Origin: an uncultured Pirellulaceae bacterium
GTDB lineage: Bacteria > Planctomycetota > Planctomycetia > Pirellulales > Pirellulaceae
Assembly (NCBI GenBank): GCA_937944405.1
Contig: CALDYR010000053.1
Span: forward strand, 1-36,674
Reading direction: 5' to 3'
DNA: 36,674 bases
Made by a program: the position numbers and the translations under genes. The notes beneath the pieces were generated by a model. That model did no database searches. It was not told the DNA's origin and was given only the letters and a program-made list of their open reading frames with translations. Shown one piece after another: positions 24,658-34,727 of this stretch (the first letter of the stretch is position 1; every line of letters begins with the position of its first letter).

Positions 24658-26920
24658 CGAAAATACCCTGTGCTTCGGATTCGTCGGTGATCGTTTGATT
24701 GGCTTTGATCTTGTCGATGCCATCCCCGATGCTGTCGGTCGTACGTTTAACTTCGAGCATCTCGTTGAGGATCTCTTGAAAGGTTTCTGAGTTGTTCATT
24801 GCATCTAAAATTTTCTTCATCGCTTCGAGCACCTGCTGTTGAACGACGATGGTCTGATTGACCGCAACATCAAGTTCGTTTTGGGATTCTTGGACTCGCC
24901 GACAGTTGTCCATGTTACGGGTCGCGATGGAGATAAGTTCCTGGTCTAACCAGCGAATGGGGCGAATGATTTTTTCGTCAAATCGTTTCTCGATGCGCTG
25001 CGAAGGCATCAGTTCGTTTTCAGCTTCGTCCAAACGATTGTTTTTGACCTCCACCAAAAATTCTTCGAACCGGTTCGCAATTCGGTCCATCGAAGTCCCC
25101 ACCCCTTTTTGGTCTCGAATCATTGAAATTATCTTAGCTTCACGTTGGCGATGGAATTCTGCGATTGTCATGTCCTGATCCGGTTGACTGGCCGCGACCG
25201 CTTCAATTTCGCCAGTCAACTCCAACTGAGCCTGATAGACTTGTTCAAACGCCTTACGTTGTTCGATCTCCCGACGCAACAAATCAGCCCGCAGTTCTTC
25301 TTCCGAAACAACCCGCAACAGAAACTCCTGCGACGCGCTGACGCCCGGTTCATTTGGACGCGTATCTTCAGCGCTGACGTTCATCCGCAAATTCATACCC
25401 GGCTGTAGACCCAAAATCTCCAATTGCAACACGCTAACGTCTTTCGCAGACACCGCCGGGCGGTCTGCGGGCAAGCCATCGAAATTGATTTGCTTCACCG
25501 TTTCGTTCTCTTCGTCCCCGTTGCGCCAACGACAGTCAAAGAACATCTGCTCAAGGCCATAGTCGTCGATGGCTTGGTAGGACGCGGGAATTAACGCGCG
25601 CGGCGTTACCAACCCACTGATCCCTAATAGGTCTGCACGAATTTTGGGCGGTTTGTCTTCCTTGATCGTGATCGCAAATTTCGATCTACGGAGATTTCCG
25701 AGCCCTGCTTCGTCGACCAGTTTCAACTCGTAATCGCCACCGACAAGTGATTGCTGGGCGCTATTACCTTCACCGTTACCTTCACTATCGCTTCGACCGG
25801 GAACCGTGATCTCAAATGACTTACCATCGGCCGCGTCAACGCCGATGGCAGATTCCACTCCTCCTGCAACAAGCATCGCCGATCGCAATGGTTTGTTGGT
25901 GGCGGCGGCGATGCTGAGCGCGCTTCCCTCAAGAACGCCGTGCGGGCCGTTGCCTGAAAGCCGTTCAGGGGCGCGCCCCGTGTACCTTGGCAGCGTCACT
26001 TCCAGTTTCAAATCAACGATCGCCGGGGGTTCTACATAATCGACAGCGACCCAATCGGTTGTGACGCCGTTGGCCGAAGTGGCGCGAAAACGAAATTCAT
26101 TGGTCACGTTGATTTCAAACACGCGCTCACGTCCGTCCAACTTTCCCGTCCGTTTCATCGGGTAAATGGTGCGATTGCCGCTGCTACCTTCGACTTCCAG
26201 ACTGACTTCAACATCGATCACTGATGAATCTTCAGTGATGGTCACGATTTGCTTATGCTTTGCCCCCAGCGGCAGCACTAACTTTCCATCGGCGGCACCG
26301 TCGATCACAAGGTAGGTGGGCTGCGGCCATTGGCGGTTGGTCAGCATAATGTTACGGCTGAACCAAGTGCCCAGAAATTGCGTTGCGAAAATCCCGAGAG
26401 CTAAAATCGCAAACAACACCGCGCCACCTGCCAACACTCCAAGATCCTTTTTATGTTGAGCATGGTCTAAAGTGTTATTGAAGTCGATCGAGTGTGCTTT
26501 GGCGATTCCGGACTCAACCGTCGCGTCGACTAATTGCTGGGAGGCTCCGATTGCCGCAAGATCTGTCTGACGGGATAATTGAATCGCGGCAAGGATTTGC
26601 TCTTTGGTGCCTTCATTTTTTCGTTCAACCTGATAGATCAACGCATCATCGGACATCCGCGTCAGCAGCGGTTTGATCACTTTGGTGCAGAAGAAGTAAA
26701 ACGCGATCCCTGCCATCACAACCAGCATAATAATCCGCTGGGCGAAGTCCATTTCGAAAGTTCGATCGATGGCGATGTCGGCAATGATCAATCCGCTCAC
26801 GATCAACAGCCATCGCCCGATACCATGGACGGTCAGCCATCCGGTCAGTTTCCGCCGCAGCGCCGCCAATTTTTGCTGGATAATGCGTGGGGAAGATTTA
26901 GTTGTGGGAACGGTTGTCAT
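24650..26920 (-). CDS. DUF4175-like membrane protein of the Bat-like cluster
   Basis: The 756-residue product has three probable membrane helices: about 35-52, 62-82 and 159-186. After them comes a long periplasmic part with beta-rich segments ('PPAIVDLKLEVTLPRYTGRAPERLSGN' is a hallmark of this family, in which 'P.Y.G......' Ig-like domains follow the helices), then 'DYELKLVDEAGLGNLRRSKFAI' and 'YQAIDDYGLEQMFF'. The last 200 residues are helical (about 540-756) with 'RREIEQRKAFEQVY' and several coiled-coil runs. The order fits DUF4175-type proteins found beside vWA/BatA genes. Its function is unknown. It follows the vWA/GATase-like gene by 114 bases and overlaps the coiled-coil gene. Confidence 0.7.
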   Translation of the reverse strand: MTTVPTTKSSPRIIQQKLAALRRKLTGWLTVHGIGRWLLIVSGLIIADIAIDRTFEMDFAQRIIMLVVMAGIAFYFFCTKVIKPLLTRMSDDALIYQVERKNEGTKEQILAAIQLSRQTDLAAIGASQQLVDATVESGIAKAHSIDFNNTLDHAQHKKDLGVLAGGAVLFAILALGIFATQFLGTWFSRNIMLTNRQWPQPTYLVIDGAADGKLVLPLGAKHKQIVTITEDSSVIDVEVSLEVEGSSGNRTIYPMKRTGKLDGRERVFEINVTNEFRFRATSANGVTTDWVAVDYVEPPAIVDLKLEVTLPRYTGRAPERLSGNGPHGVLEGSALSIAAATNKPLRSAMLVAGGVESAIGVDAADGKSFEITVPGRSDSEGNGEGNSAQQSLVGGDYELKLVDEAGLGNLRRSKFAITIKEDKPPKIRADLLGISGLVTPRALIPASYQAIDDYGLEQMFFDCRWRNGDEENETVKQINFDGLPADRPAVSAKDVSVLQLEILGLQPGMNLRMNVSAEDTRPNEPGVSASQEFLLRVVSEEELRADLLRREIEQRKAFEQVYQAQLELTGEIEAVAASQPDQDMTIAEFHRQREAKIISMIRDQKGVGTSMDRIANRFEEFLVEVKNNRLDEAENELMPSQRIEKRFDEKIIRPIRWLDQELISIATRNMDNCRRVQESQNELDVAVNQTIVVQQQVLEAMKKILDAMNNSETFQEILNEMLEVKRTTDSIGDGIDKIKANQTITDESEAQGIFDE

Positions 26921-27034
26921 TCGTTTGAAAGTGCGTCAGAAATGGAGAAAAAAATTTCGGAAACTGGAGTTTGGACTTTTACGATCTCGAAATTGCGCGT
27001 TGAAAATTCGGACACCCGCATTCAATCTACATTT

Positions 27035-29830
27035 TTACAGCAACTTATAATACTTCCTTAACGCCCATTCTGCGGTCAAAAGCACTGCCGGGATAAGAAA
27101 CACGCTCCACCTTAAAAAATTGCTCGCGTCCCACAATGGTCTGGGTGGGCTGTTAAACTCGGCGCGGGTAACTTTGGTCGGCAGTAGCTCTGGTAGCTTC
27201 GCTAATTCATCCAAAGCCAGATACTGGCCTCCCGAACGTTGCGCGATCTCCGACATTAACTTCCGATTGAGCCAATACGAATTGGTTTCTGCCGACGGCG
27301 TGACGACACGAAAAGCAATTGGATCGATCAATTTCTCTTGCTCCTGTCCCAAGCGTATGGAAGCTTCGTAGCCGCCCAAACGTTTGGCCTCAAAAGCCCC
27401 CTCGTATCGGCCTTTCTGTTGCGGCAGTAATTTAAGCTCGACTTTCTCAGTTCGTCCGTCGTCGGATGTCAAAATCGCTTCAAAGGTCGGCTGTGTGGAG
27501 GGCTGAAATTGAGCGTCCAGAATCCGTGCCACCAACGTAATTCGATCCCCTAATTCATACTCCGATTTTTCCCGATCCAAAAATCCACGTCGCGAACCTT
27601 GTAGCGACCGCGTTTCCACTAGGAATCTGACCACCTGAATCCAAAACCGATCAAAATACTGAGCCTGCAACCCCAGCGGACGCCAACGCCAGGTCCCCTG
27701 AAATCCAAGATACAATACACTTCCGGCACCATAGCGTCCCGAAACCAACAAGGGCTGATTACCGCCGGCGCTGATTTGATCGCCTCTTTCGATTAACACC
27801 CGCGAGGTCGCTTTAGCGGACAACGTCGGGAAGCTCCAATAAATCCCGGGCATCACCTCCCAAATCTTCTGCGACTCCAAGGGGTCGGCTTTGAAGCTCA
27901 TTACTGGATGGTCAAGATTATGATTGACCACCAACATCTTTCCCGATTCGCTCTCTGTCGCGCTGGCCAGTGCCTGGGTGGTGTCAATAAATTCATTGTC
28001 GCCAAAACGTACCGGTAATAGATCACGAATCTGCTGAAGACGATTGAGTGTGATGAATTCGCTGGTGAATTGAGGCCCCGCCATGAACAACACGCCTCCG
28101 GCTTTGAATTTGCAAAAGTCCTGCAGCAACTGCATCCACTTGTCATCAAATTCAACCGGGTTAGGATCGATCATGATGACCACGTTGTATTGCCCAAGTT
28201 CTTCGATCGAACGCGGTAAACGATCAATCGCCACATTCCCTTCTTGGGGTCGCGATTGATCCATCGACTGTAACCAACAGCTCAATTCGATCGTCGAATC
28301 GCGCTGCAATAATCGTTGCACCTGTTGATAGTCCCAGTTTGGCAGACCTGAGACCAGCAACACCTTCACCTTTTCATCGACGACCTCCAACTGCGAAGAC
28401 GCCAATCGATTGTCGTCCAACTGCGTTTCGTCGTCCAATTCTTCGACCGCGACGGTATAGATATACTTTCCCGGTTGGGTGGTCACGTGATCGAAATCAA
28501 TTCGGACCCGACCGCCAGTTTCTGGGATATTGATTTGCCGCGTTTTCAATGTCCGCGCTTCCCCCAGTTTCTCCGTGTTGGAGTTTACCTTCTGTTCCAA
28601 AAGCGTAACGTCTAACTGGGGAGGCAGCCCGGTTTCATCGCGGCGGCTGGTCTGCAAAACCGCTTCGATCTCAAACGGTTCGTCGGGATAAGCCTTGTCG
28701 CGAACATAGATTTCGCTGATCGCCAAGTTCTTCGGCGGATTGGGGTCACCCACGCCCACGGTGTAAATCGGAATTCCCAATCCAGCAGCCTTCTCCGCAA
28801 GTTCGACCGGGTCTTCGTCGCCGTTATGTTGGCCCTCACTTAGCAACACAATCGATGACAAACGAGAAGAATCTTCTAAAGATTCGCGCAGCGCTTGCCA
28901 AACATTGGTCCCCAGACCATCGGCGACCAACGGGGGAAACGTTTTCGCAAGCAATGACTCCCCTTCCGACGGAACATCCTTATCGGATGGCCGATCGTGA
29001 TCCTCCGCGTCCGTCGATTCAGAATCTGTTGCGGGAATGACGGCGACCTGTTCGGTTCCATCGGCAAAATCCGTGACACGAATCGCACCCTTTTGACGAA
29101 TCGATTGTAGCCAAGCGGGGTCTTTGGCGATCGCTTGGTTAATCAGTTCAACGCGTTCGGTGGTTCCGTCAGCAATTTCTGTTTGGGACAGTCCGGTCAA
29201 TTGAGCCAGTCGCCGAACTTGGTCGGCGTCGCGATATTTATCACCACGCGCGATCGACAACGAATTGTCGCGCAGGAAAACAATGTTTGGCTTCAGTGCG
29301 CTGACCTGCTGATAGAAGATCGACGGTTTCAGAAACAGCGCGATCAGCATCAACAATACCGCCAAACGCAAACTCGCCAACAACAACTTTACTTTTGGTG
29401 GGCACGTGTTGATTTCTCGGCGGTATAACCAAAACACACCAAATACAACCGCCGCCACGATCGCGATCAGTACAAACACCCCCCAACTTTCTGGGAAGTT
29501 AGCCCATTGCAGTTTCAGATCGCCTGCCTGTTGGGAGTCGCGTCCCACGATGTTCTGCAACAAGTTCTGCAGTGCGAACACGGGTGAAACCGAAATCAAC
29601 GCCTCGAACAACGAACCCCGGGTCGGGACACCGCAGCATCGTTCCGCCCTGCCCTCGTTTAACGACTCAATTGATATACCGCACTTGTGATCGCCGCCGG
29701 CAACCGAATCATCCCGTTGGCAACCAAAGCGAATACCGGAACGCGCGGTAGTTGCATTTGGCGAATTAATTTTGTTCTTTGTTTTCACTCTTAGGCAATC
29801 GCGCGGGTTGGGAAAGTTAGTGTTCTGCAT
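27035..29830 (-). CDS. vWA/GATase-like membrane protein of the Bat-like cluster (start uncertain)
   Basis: Two membrane helices lie at about residues 115-137 and 148-171 and one at the C-terminus (about 905-925). Between them are a von Willebrand-like domain with DNSLS (188-192, a DxSxS MIDAS), an Ig-like part, and a class I glutamine-amidotransferase-like domain starting 'VKVLLVSGLPNWDYQQVQRLL' (about 488); this lacks an evident catalytic Cys. The order matches the large vWA-plus-GATase membrane proteins of planctomycetes. The first 73 residues (Cys/Arg/Ser-rich, 'CGISIESLNEGRAERCCGVP') look non-native. A TTG at 29611, preceded by CGGGG, would start at 'FEALISVSPVFALQNLLQNIVG', which resembles the usual N-terminus, so the true start may be there. 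Confidence 0.72.
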   Translation of the reverse strand: MQNTNFPNPRDCLRVKTKNKINSPNATTARSGIRFGCQRDDSVAGGDHKCGISIESLNEGRAERCCGVPTRGSLFEALISVSPVFALQNLLQNIVGRDSQQAGDLKLQWANFPESWGVFVLIAIVAAVVFGVFWLYRREINTCPPKVKLLLASLRLAVLLMLIALFLKPSIFYQQVSALKPNIVFLRDNSLSIARGDKYRDADQVRRLAQLTGLSQTEIADGTTERVELINQAIAKDPAWLQSIRQKGAIRVTDFADGTEQVAVIPATDSESTDAEDHDRPSDKDVPSEGESLLAKTFPPLVADGLGTNVWQALRESLEDSSRLSSIVLLSEGQHNGDEDPVELAEKAAGLGIPIYTVGVGDPNPPKNLAISEIYVRDKAYPDEPFEIEAVLQTSRRDETGLPPQLDVTLLEQKVNSNTEKLGEARTLKTRQINIPETGGRVRIDFDHVTTQPGKYIYTVAVEELDDETQLDDNRLASSQLEVVDEKVKVLLVSGLPNWDYQQVQRLLQRDSTIELSCWLQSMDQSRPQEGNVAIDRLPRSIEELGQYNVVIMIDPNPVEFDDKWMQLLQDFCKFKAGGVLFMAGPQFTSEFITLNRLQQIRDLLPVRFGDNEFIDTTQALASATESESGKMLVVNHNLDHPVMSFKADPLESQKIWEVMPGIYWSFPTLSAKATSRVLIERGDQISAGGNQPLLVSGRYGAGSVLYLGFQGTWRWRPLGLQAQYFDRFWIQVVRFLVETRSLQGSRRGFLDREKSEYELGDRITLVARILDAQFQPSTQPTFEAILTSDDGRTEKVELKLLPQQKGRYEGAFEAKRLGGYEASIRLGQEQEKLIDPIAFRVVTPSAETNSYWLNRKLMSEIAQRSGGQYLALDELAKLPELLPTKVTRAEFNSPPRPLWDASNFLRWSVFLIPAVLLTAEWALRKYYKLL

Positions 29831-29931
29831 ATCTCATGTTGATCGACATTAGCGGCATATTGTAACCTTCGGCAGAAACAAATGGAGTCTCACAGCGCTC
29901 TAGGTTACTTACGTTACTTGATCAAACGCCG

Positions 29932-32418
29932 TTAATCTGCCGGTTCTGGTTTCTGACCTAAGACGTACAAACGGTTTCCGCCGTGAACGTAAATCCTACG
30001 ACCGTCACTATATAAGCTCCCCAACGGCGCGCCAGTTCCAAGGTTCACCTCCACGCAGGCGATCGGTTCAATGGCTTGCCCTTGCTTTTGGGCAACCAAA
30101 GGATACTGGATGATCGCTGAATCAACGGGAACAAAAACGCCGTCCGGAGTCAGCATCGCCCGTCCATGCGATTTCTTTTTATCACCAAAGATCGGTGTGG
30201 CCCCCCACATCATGCGTCCTTGGCCTTTGAGGTCGTATGCGATAATCGTTTCGTACCCTCCAGCGTACAGAACGTCGTTGTAGATTCCAATCAGGTAATC
30301 AACCTTGGAGCCGACCGGGTTGTACTCGCATTCCCAGATAATTTCGCCGGTATTGCGGTCCATGGCCGTTATGACTTCGGTATCGCTGGAAAAGTAAATC
30401 ATCTGATTGCCATAGCAAACAATTTCGTCATTGCTCCAACCGTTGAAGTCCATGCGTTTGGAATTCCAACCGTGTCGGCGTACCAATTGGTCTCGTTTCC
30501 CTGTCCGCGGATATCGTTTTGCAAAACGAACCATCCCCGTCGCGGGATCTAACGTGAACACGACCCCCATGCCACAATTGACGAACAAATCGCTGCCGGT
30601 GATCGACATTTGAATCGCCGACCAAGGCTGAGCACTGGCTTCGGGTTCATCACAAAGATATGATTTCCAAACCGTTTTTCCGCCGTTATTGGGGTCAATA
30701 GCAAACACGGAGATCGCTCCTCCGGCGTTAACGGGCACGATGACAATGTCGCCATAACCGATCGGGGCCGACATAAAACCGCCGCCGGAGATGTATTGTG
30801 TGTTTGCTTCATCGCCATCGCGGCCGCTCGTTTTTTCCACCGGCAACTGCCAACCGATGCGGCCGCTGGCACGATCATAGGCCGTTAAAAAGTTGGTGCG
30901 ATTGCGCCGAAAAGTCGAATTCCATTGCACGTTGAGACGGGCTGGGGAGTGACGATTTCGATCGTCGTACTTGGGACCTTCGATCGCATAAAGAAAATCA
31001 CCGTGAATCGACATTTGCGATGCGATGTTATCTCCGAAGTACTGGACTTCACACATCGTCGTGGGATGGGGAGACTGAGCCGACCGGTTTCTGCGATTAC
31101 CCCCCTTGCCCCACTGACGCATCATGGTTTCTTTCATCCGAGTCGTTTCGTCGATCTCAAACGCGTTGCGCCAAAGACTGCGCCAACCGACTACAGCATC
31201 CACTGCAGCATTCTCCCGTAATCTTACGGCCGACCTTTGAGTGTTTTTATCGTCATCGTTTTGGTTGTATGCCGATGTGCGAATCGCGTCTTCGACCGCC
31301 TGTTTGTCAAACGCAATCACGTCGGCGGGGGATCGAAAGAACACTTTATCTTGGTCCAACAACAATTGCCCAACCGGTCGCCAGTCCTTTTCTGACCACG
31401 AAGCGATCAAGCTTTTCTCACGGGGGCTGACGGTGCTGGCCGCTGGCTTGGTGTGCGCCGCGTCGCCGCTACGCACAAACCCGACGTGGTCCGAACGATC
31501 GTAGCGCGTGTCTTTGGGTTCGGTGAAGTACTGCCACAGCGCGACCAGGTCCTGCTTCATCAGCTCCGCCGGCGGCGACGGCATCACACCGTCGCGCGAC
31601 GCGCCGCCCAACCGAGTCTTCCAAACGGTCAGCCCGCTGGATTGACGCGCGGCGACCGCAAGTTGCCCCAACGACGATTCCACGGCCCCCAAATTGGCAA
31701 CGTCAGAATCAGATACTGATTTTGATTCCTCTAATGCGACTTCGGCGTCCGGCGTGTTGCCCAAATACGCATGGCACAAGGCGATCCTAAGGTAAACCTG
31801 ATCCATCGGGACCGACGGATCGGGATGGACACTGGCAATCTTTTTAAACAATCGCAACGCGCCGGTAAAATCAAACCGGTCCAAATACAGCGCCCCCAAT
31901 GCAAACGCCGCGTCATCTCCAAGGGAACTGATGAAGTACTGACGAACGACGGAGCTTAACGCCGTGGTGTCGCTCAAGGAAGCCGCATTGAGGATCTCTT
32001 TGGCTTCGGCGTCAGCGGTGATCCGGTACGTCGCAAGCCCTTCGGGGGGAAGTTGCCCCAGTATTTTTTCAACCTCCTCGATCAGCGAAAAATAAGTCTC
32101 CCGATCGGTGGTATACAGCGCGTCGCCGCTACGCTGCAGGACCGCCTGCCAAAGTTTCGTCGCCACGCGGTAGTTACCATCAGAACGATAGCGTTCGGCT
32201 TTTTCCAACAGTGCTTCAAGATCAGGGTCCGTTTTCAAAGAAGCCCCCGATTCGATGTCTTGGAGATCAGTTTCTTCTTCGGAAAAAGCTTGGACACCGC
32301 CAAACAGTTGCCCCCTTGCGACCGAAGAAAGTGTCAAACTCACTGGCCCCATCACCAGCGACACCAACAGCGCTAATTTCGAAATTGGCAACAAAGATCT
32401 GACCGGTCGTTGCGTCAT
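29932..32418 (-). CDS. Exported PQQ-type beta-propeller protein with a TPR-like N-terminus
   Basis: The start is the ATG at 32418, in an ATGA overlap with the preceding gene's stop; GGGGA lies eight bases upstream. The 828-residue product has a signal peptide (MTQRPVRSLLPISKLALLVSLVMG...). Residues about 50-245 are helical, TPR-like ('AERYRSDGNYRVATKLWQAVL', 'LGALYLDRFDFTGALRLFKK', 'IALCHAYLGNTPDAEVAL'). From about 340 to the end there are seven or eight propeller blades, with typical 'FLYAIEG', 'LTAYDRASGRIGWQL', 'VFTLDPATGMVRF', 'ITAMDRNTGEIIWECE', 'YAGGYETIIAYDLKGQ' and 'RIYVHGGNRLYVLG' segments. These are the PQQ-binding-like repeats. There is no evidence for bound PQQ or dehydrogenase residues, so a structural or sensing role is as likely. 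Confidence 0.82.
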   Translation of the reverse strand: MTQRPVRSLLPISKLALLVSLVMGPVSLTLSSVARGQLFGGVQAFSEEETDLQDIESGASLKTDPDLEALLEKAERYRSDGNYRVATKLWQAVLQRSGDALYTTDRETYFSLIEEVEKILGQLPPEGLATYRITADAEAKEILNAASLSDTTALSSVVRQYFISSLGDDAAFALGALYLDRFDFTGALRLFKKIASVHPDPSVPMDQVYLRIALCHAYLGNTPDAEVALEESKSVSDSDVANLGAVESSLGQLAVAARQSSGLTVWKTRLGGASRDGVMPSPPAELMKQDLVALWQYFTEPKDTRYDRSDHVGFVRSGDAAHTKPAASTVSPREKSLIASWSEKDWRPVGQLLLDQDKVFFRSPADVIAFDKQAVEDAIRTSAYNQNDDDKNTQRSAVRLRENAAVDAVVGWRSLWRNAFEIDETTRMKETMMRQWGKGGNRRNRSAQSPHPTTMCEVQYFGDNIASQMSIHGDFLYAIEGPKYDDRNRHSPARLNVQWNSTFRRNRTNFLTAYDRASGRIGWQLPVEKTSGRDGDEANTQYISGGGFMSAPIGYGDIVIVPVNAGGAISVFAIDPNNGGKTVWKSYLCDEPEASAQPWSAIQMSITGSDLFVNCGMGVVFTLDPATGMVRFAKRYPRTGKRDQLVRRHGWNSKRMDFNGWSNDEIVCYGNQMIYFSSDTEVITAMDRNTGEIIWECEYNPVGSKVDYLIGIYNDVLYAGGYETIIAYDLKGQGRMMWGATPIFGDKKKSHGRAMLTPDGVFVPVDSAIIQYPLVAQKQGQAIEPIACVEVNLGTGAPLGSLYSDGRRIYVHGGNRLYVLGQKPEPAD

Positions 32419-34727
32419 CGTTTTTGTCCCCACAGCCATCCCAAGAATTGTTCCGCCACCAGAATCGCCATCAACCCAATCAAGATCATCACCCACAGTT
32501 CACTGTTTCCGCCTTCGACGGTCTCGCCCAGCAGTCCCGCGGTAGAGACCATCGCCACTTTGCTGCCGAAAAAACTGTTATTAAGGACGGTCGGAGACAA
32601 ACGCAACAGCCGGCTTTCACGCGCGTCATAGTTTGTCGCTAACAACACCGACTCTTGGACCCCCGAATGACGGGTCAACTGCACGTCGTAGAATCCACGC
32701 CGCGCGAGATTCTCGAATTCTGCCTTATATAATATGCTGTCGGGTTTCGAGGGGTCGACTGGTTTGGCAACCGTTTCCATTTTTTCGTTCTCCGGATCAC
32801 GCACAACCACGCGGTTCTCATAAGCCGAAAGGTCGATCGGAATCGTTGCCCCGCCGCCCAAGAAAATGGAATGATCAACATTCGTTGAACCGGCCAAATA
32901 GCTTATCAAATCCACCATTATCGGTGCAAAAGTGGGACTTGAAGGCCACATCGACCAATCGCCGTCGCCGGGAATGGTGAACACAACCACCCGTCCATCC
33001 CCCAAGGTGCGGTCCACCATTGCGATCGAATTGTCTGCATCGTTTAACCGCAACGGCACTTCGATCGCATTGTCCGCGGCTGCCGATGCGGGCATTTCCG
33101 ACGTCCACCAACTGAAAACATCAACATTGCCAAGACTCGAAGCATCGGACTGGATGATGACCTCCAACGCTGGATGCACCTGCGGTGCGACCTCGAAATT
33201 GGCCCACTTCGACATCGTGGGATCGCCGCTGATACTGTTTAACTTCAGCGGCGAGAGCCCCTGCAGTTGGGCTTGCTTGGATTGGGCTTCTTTGCCTTCG
33301 CCAAAAAATGTCGCATTGAAAGTCGCGGCGCGGACTCGGTTGCCCGGCATCAAGACCAAACTGCCCCCGTCTTTGACCCACTGTTCCAATGCCGCTGTCC
33401 TATCGTCGGATGCTTCATCGACGTTGCAAAGGAAGATCACCGAATAATCCGAAAGCGACGCGGTCTCCAGATCGCTGATCGTGCCGGTGGTCATTTTCAA
33501 CCCCGTGCCAAGGACTTCTAAACTGCGCAGGTAATGCGTCTCGCTACGTTCAGAGGTTGCCGAAGGATCCCCATCGACCAACAGAACCGAAATGCCGTCG
33601 ATCACACGAGCCGCCATCAGTCGCGCACTGTCTTCGCTCAACTGGTCTTTATTCAGCATTTCCCCGGTCAGCGATTGACGGTCGATTTCAGCTCGAACCC
33701 GATAGCTTTTCCAGCGTGCCTGATCGTCGTCGATCGCCAGAACGTTGTCGTTGACGCCGACGGGATTAAAAACGTACGCGAATACCACCTGTTGAGTCTG
33801 ATTGGGGGCGATGGAAGGCACCGTTTGAAATTGCGGTTGATCATCATCAATTTGCAACAACACTTTCAAATCAGCGACCGTTGCGTCACCATAATTGGCC
33901 ACATCAACCACAAAATTGATGACCTTGTTGGCCACAAGAAGCCCATCGGTGCGGATGTTTGTGATCGCAAGATTCTGGTCCTCGTCATCGGCAACATCGA
34001 CGACGTACGTTCCCACCGAAAGATCCGCAACCGCGTCCAGCAATTTATTGGGCGCCGAGTTCACATCTGCCTGATCCGCGACAAGCCAATCGCGTTGACG
34101 TAGGTCGGTATACACGTAAGCCGCCCGGCCGTAGCTTTTGTCACCACCGACGTAGGACTTCAATTCGGTTAGCGACTGCGTGTAATCAGCCACCTGATCA
34201 GACACCGTTAAACCATCGATGGTCTGAAGGTGGCGATTGAGCGTCGTTTTGGTCAGCGGTTCATTGTCGATCAACCGTTGATCGGGGGCGCTTGTCAAAA
34301 TCACCGTCAACCAGTCCTCCGATGCGGTCGTACCGGCCAATTGAGAAATAAGTTCTTTGACCGAAGATTTGGTCGTTTCGATCGAAGGCTGAGTCCCGTT
34401 GAGGACGCGCTGGGACAAAGAATCATCGATCAAGATCACGCGCTCAACTTTTTGAGCCTGTGCAAGGATCGCCGTCAAGCTTGATGGCAGAAAAGGCCTG
34501 GCCAGCATCAGCGCCAGCAACAGCATCGCAAGGCAACGCAGCAACAAAAGAATAAAATTCTCTAACTGCACGCGTCGACGGTTTTTTTTGTCCGCCGCGA
34601 ACAAAAAATCCATCGCGGCCCATTCGACAATTTTGAAACGCCGCTTGTTAAGCAGATGAATCAGGATCGGCGATGCAACCGCCAGCGTCCCTAGCAGCAT
34701 CCATGGGTTCAAGAACCAGCTGAACAT
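32415..34727 (-). CDS. BatA-type membrane protein with a von Willebrand-like domain
   Basis: The 770-residue product begins with the BatA double-helix signature: 'FLNPWMLLGTLAVASPILIHLLNKRR' (6-30) and 'ENFILLLLRCLAMLLLALMLARP' (56-78). A vWA-like domain follows with DDSLS (101-105, a DxSxS MIDAS). Then come a CARDB/Ig-like segment ('LAITNIRTDGLLVANKVINFVVDVANYG'), a GATase-like region ('ISVLLVDGDPSA'), and a C-terminal helix (about 744-763). It is the first gene of the minus-strand block. In many bacteria BatA-type genes follow a MoxR AAA+ ATPase and a DUF58 protein; neither is encoded in this window. Confidence 0.85.
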   Translation of the reverse strand: MFSWFLNPWMLLGTLAVASPILIHLLNKRRFKIVEWAAMDFLFAADKKNRRRVQLENFILLLLRCLAMLLLALMLARPFLPSSLTAILAQAQKVERVILIDDSLSQRVLNGTQPSIETTKSSVKELISQLAGTTASEDWLTVILTSAPDQRLIDNEPLTKTTLNRHLQTIDGLTVSDQVADYTQSLTELKSYVGGDKSYGRAAYVYTDLRQRDWLVADQADVNSAPNKLLDAVADLSVGTYVVDVADDEDQNLAITNIRTDGLLVANKVINFVVDVANYGDATVADLKVLLQIDDDQPQFQTVPSIAPNQTQQVVFAYVFNPVGVNDNVLAIDDDQARWKSYRVRAEIDRQSLTGEMLNKDQLSEDSARLMAARVIDGISVLLVDGDPSATSERSETHYLRSLEVLGTGLKMTTGTISDLETASLSDYSVIFLCNVDEASDDRTAALEQWVKDGGSLVLMPGNRVRAATFNATFFGEGKEAQSKQAQLQGLSPLKLNSISGDPTMSKWANFEVAPQVHPALEVIIQSDASSLGNVDVFSWWTSEMPASAAADNAIEVPLRLNDADNSIAMVDRTLGDGRVVVFTIPGDGDWSMWPSSPTFAPIMVDLISYLAGSTNVDHSIFLGGGATIPIDLSAYENRVVVRDPENEKMETVAKPVDPSKPDSILYKAEFENLARRGFYDVQLTRHSGVQESVLLATNYDARESRLLRLSPTVLNNSFFGSKVAMVSTAGLLGETVEGGNSELWVMILIGLMAILVAEQFLGWLWGQKR

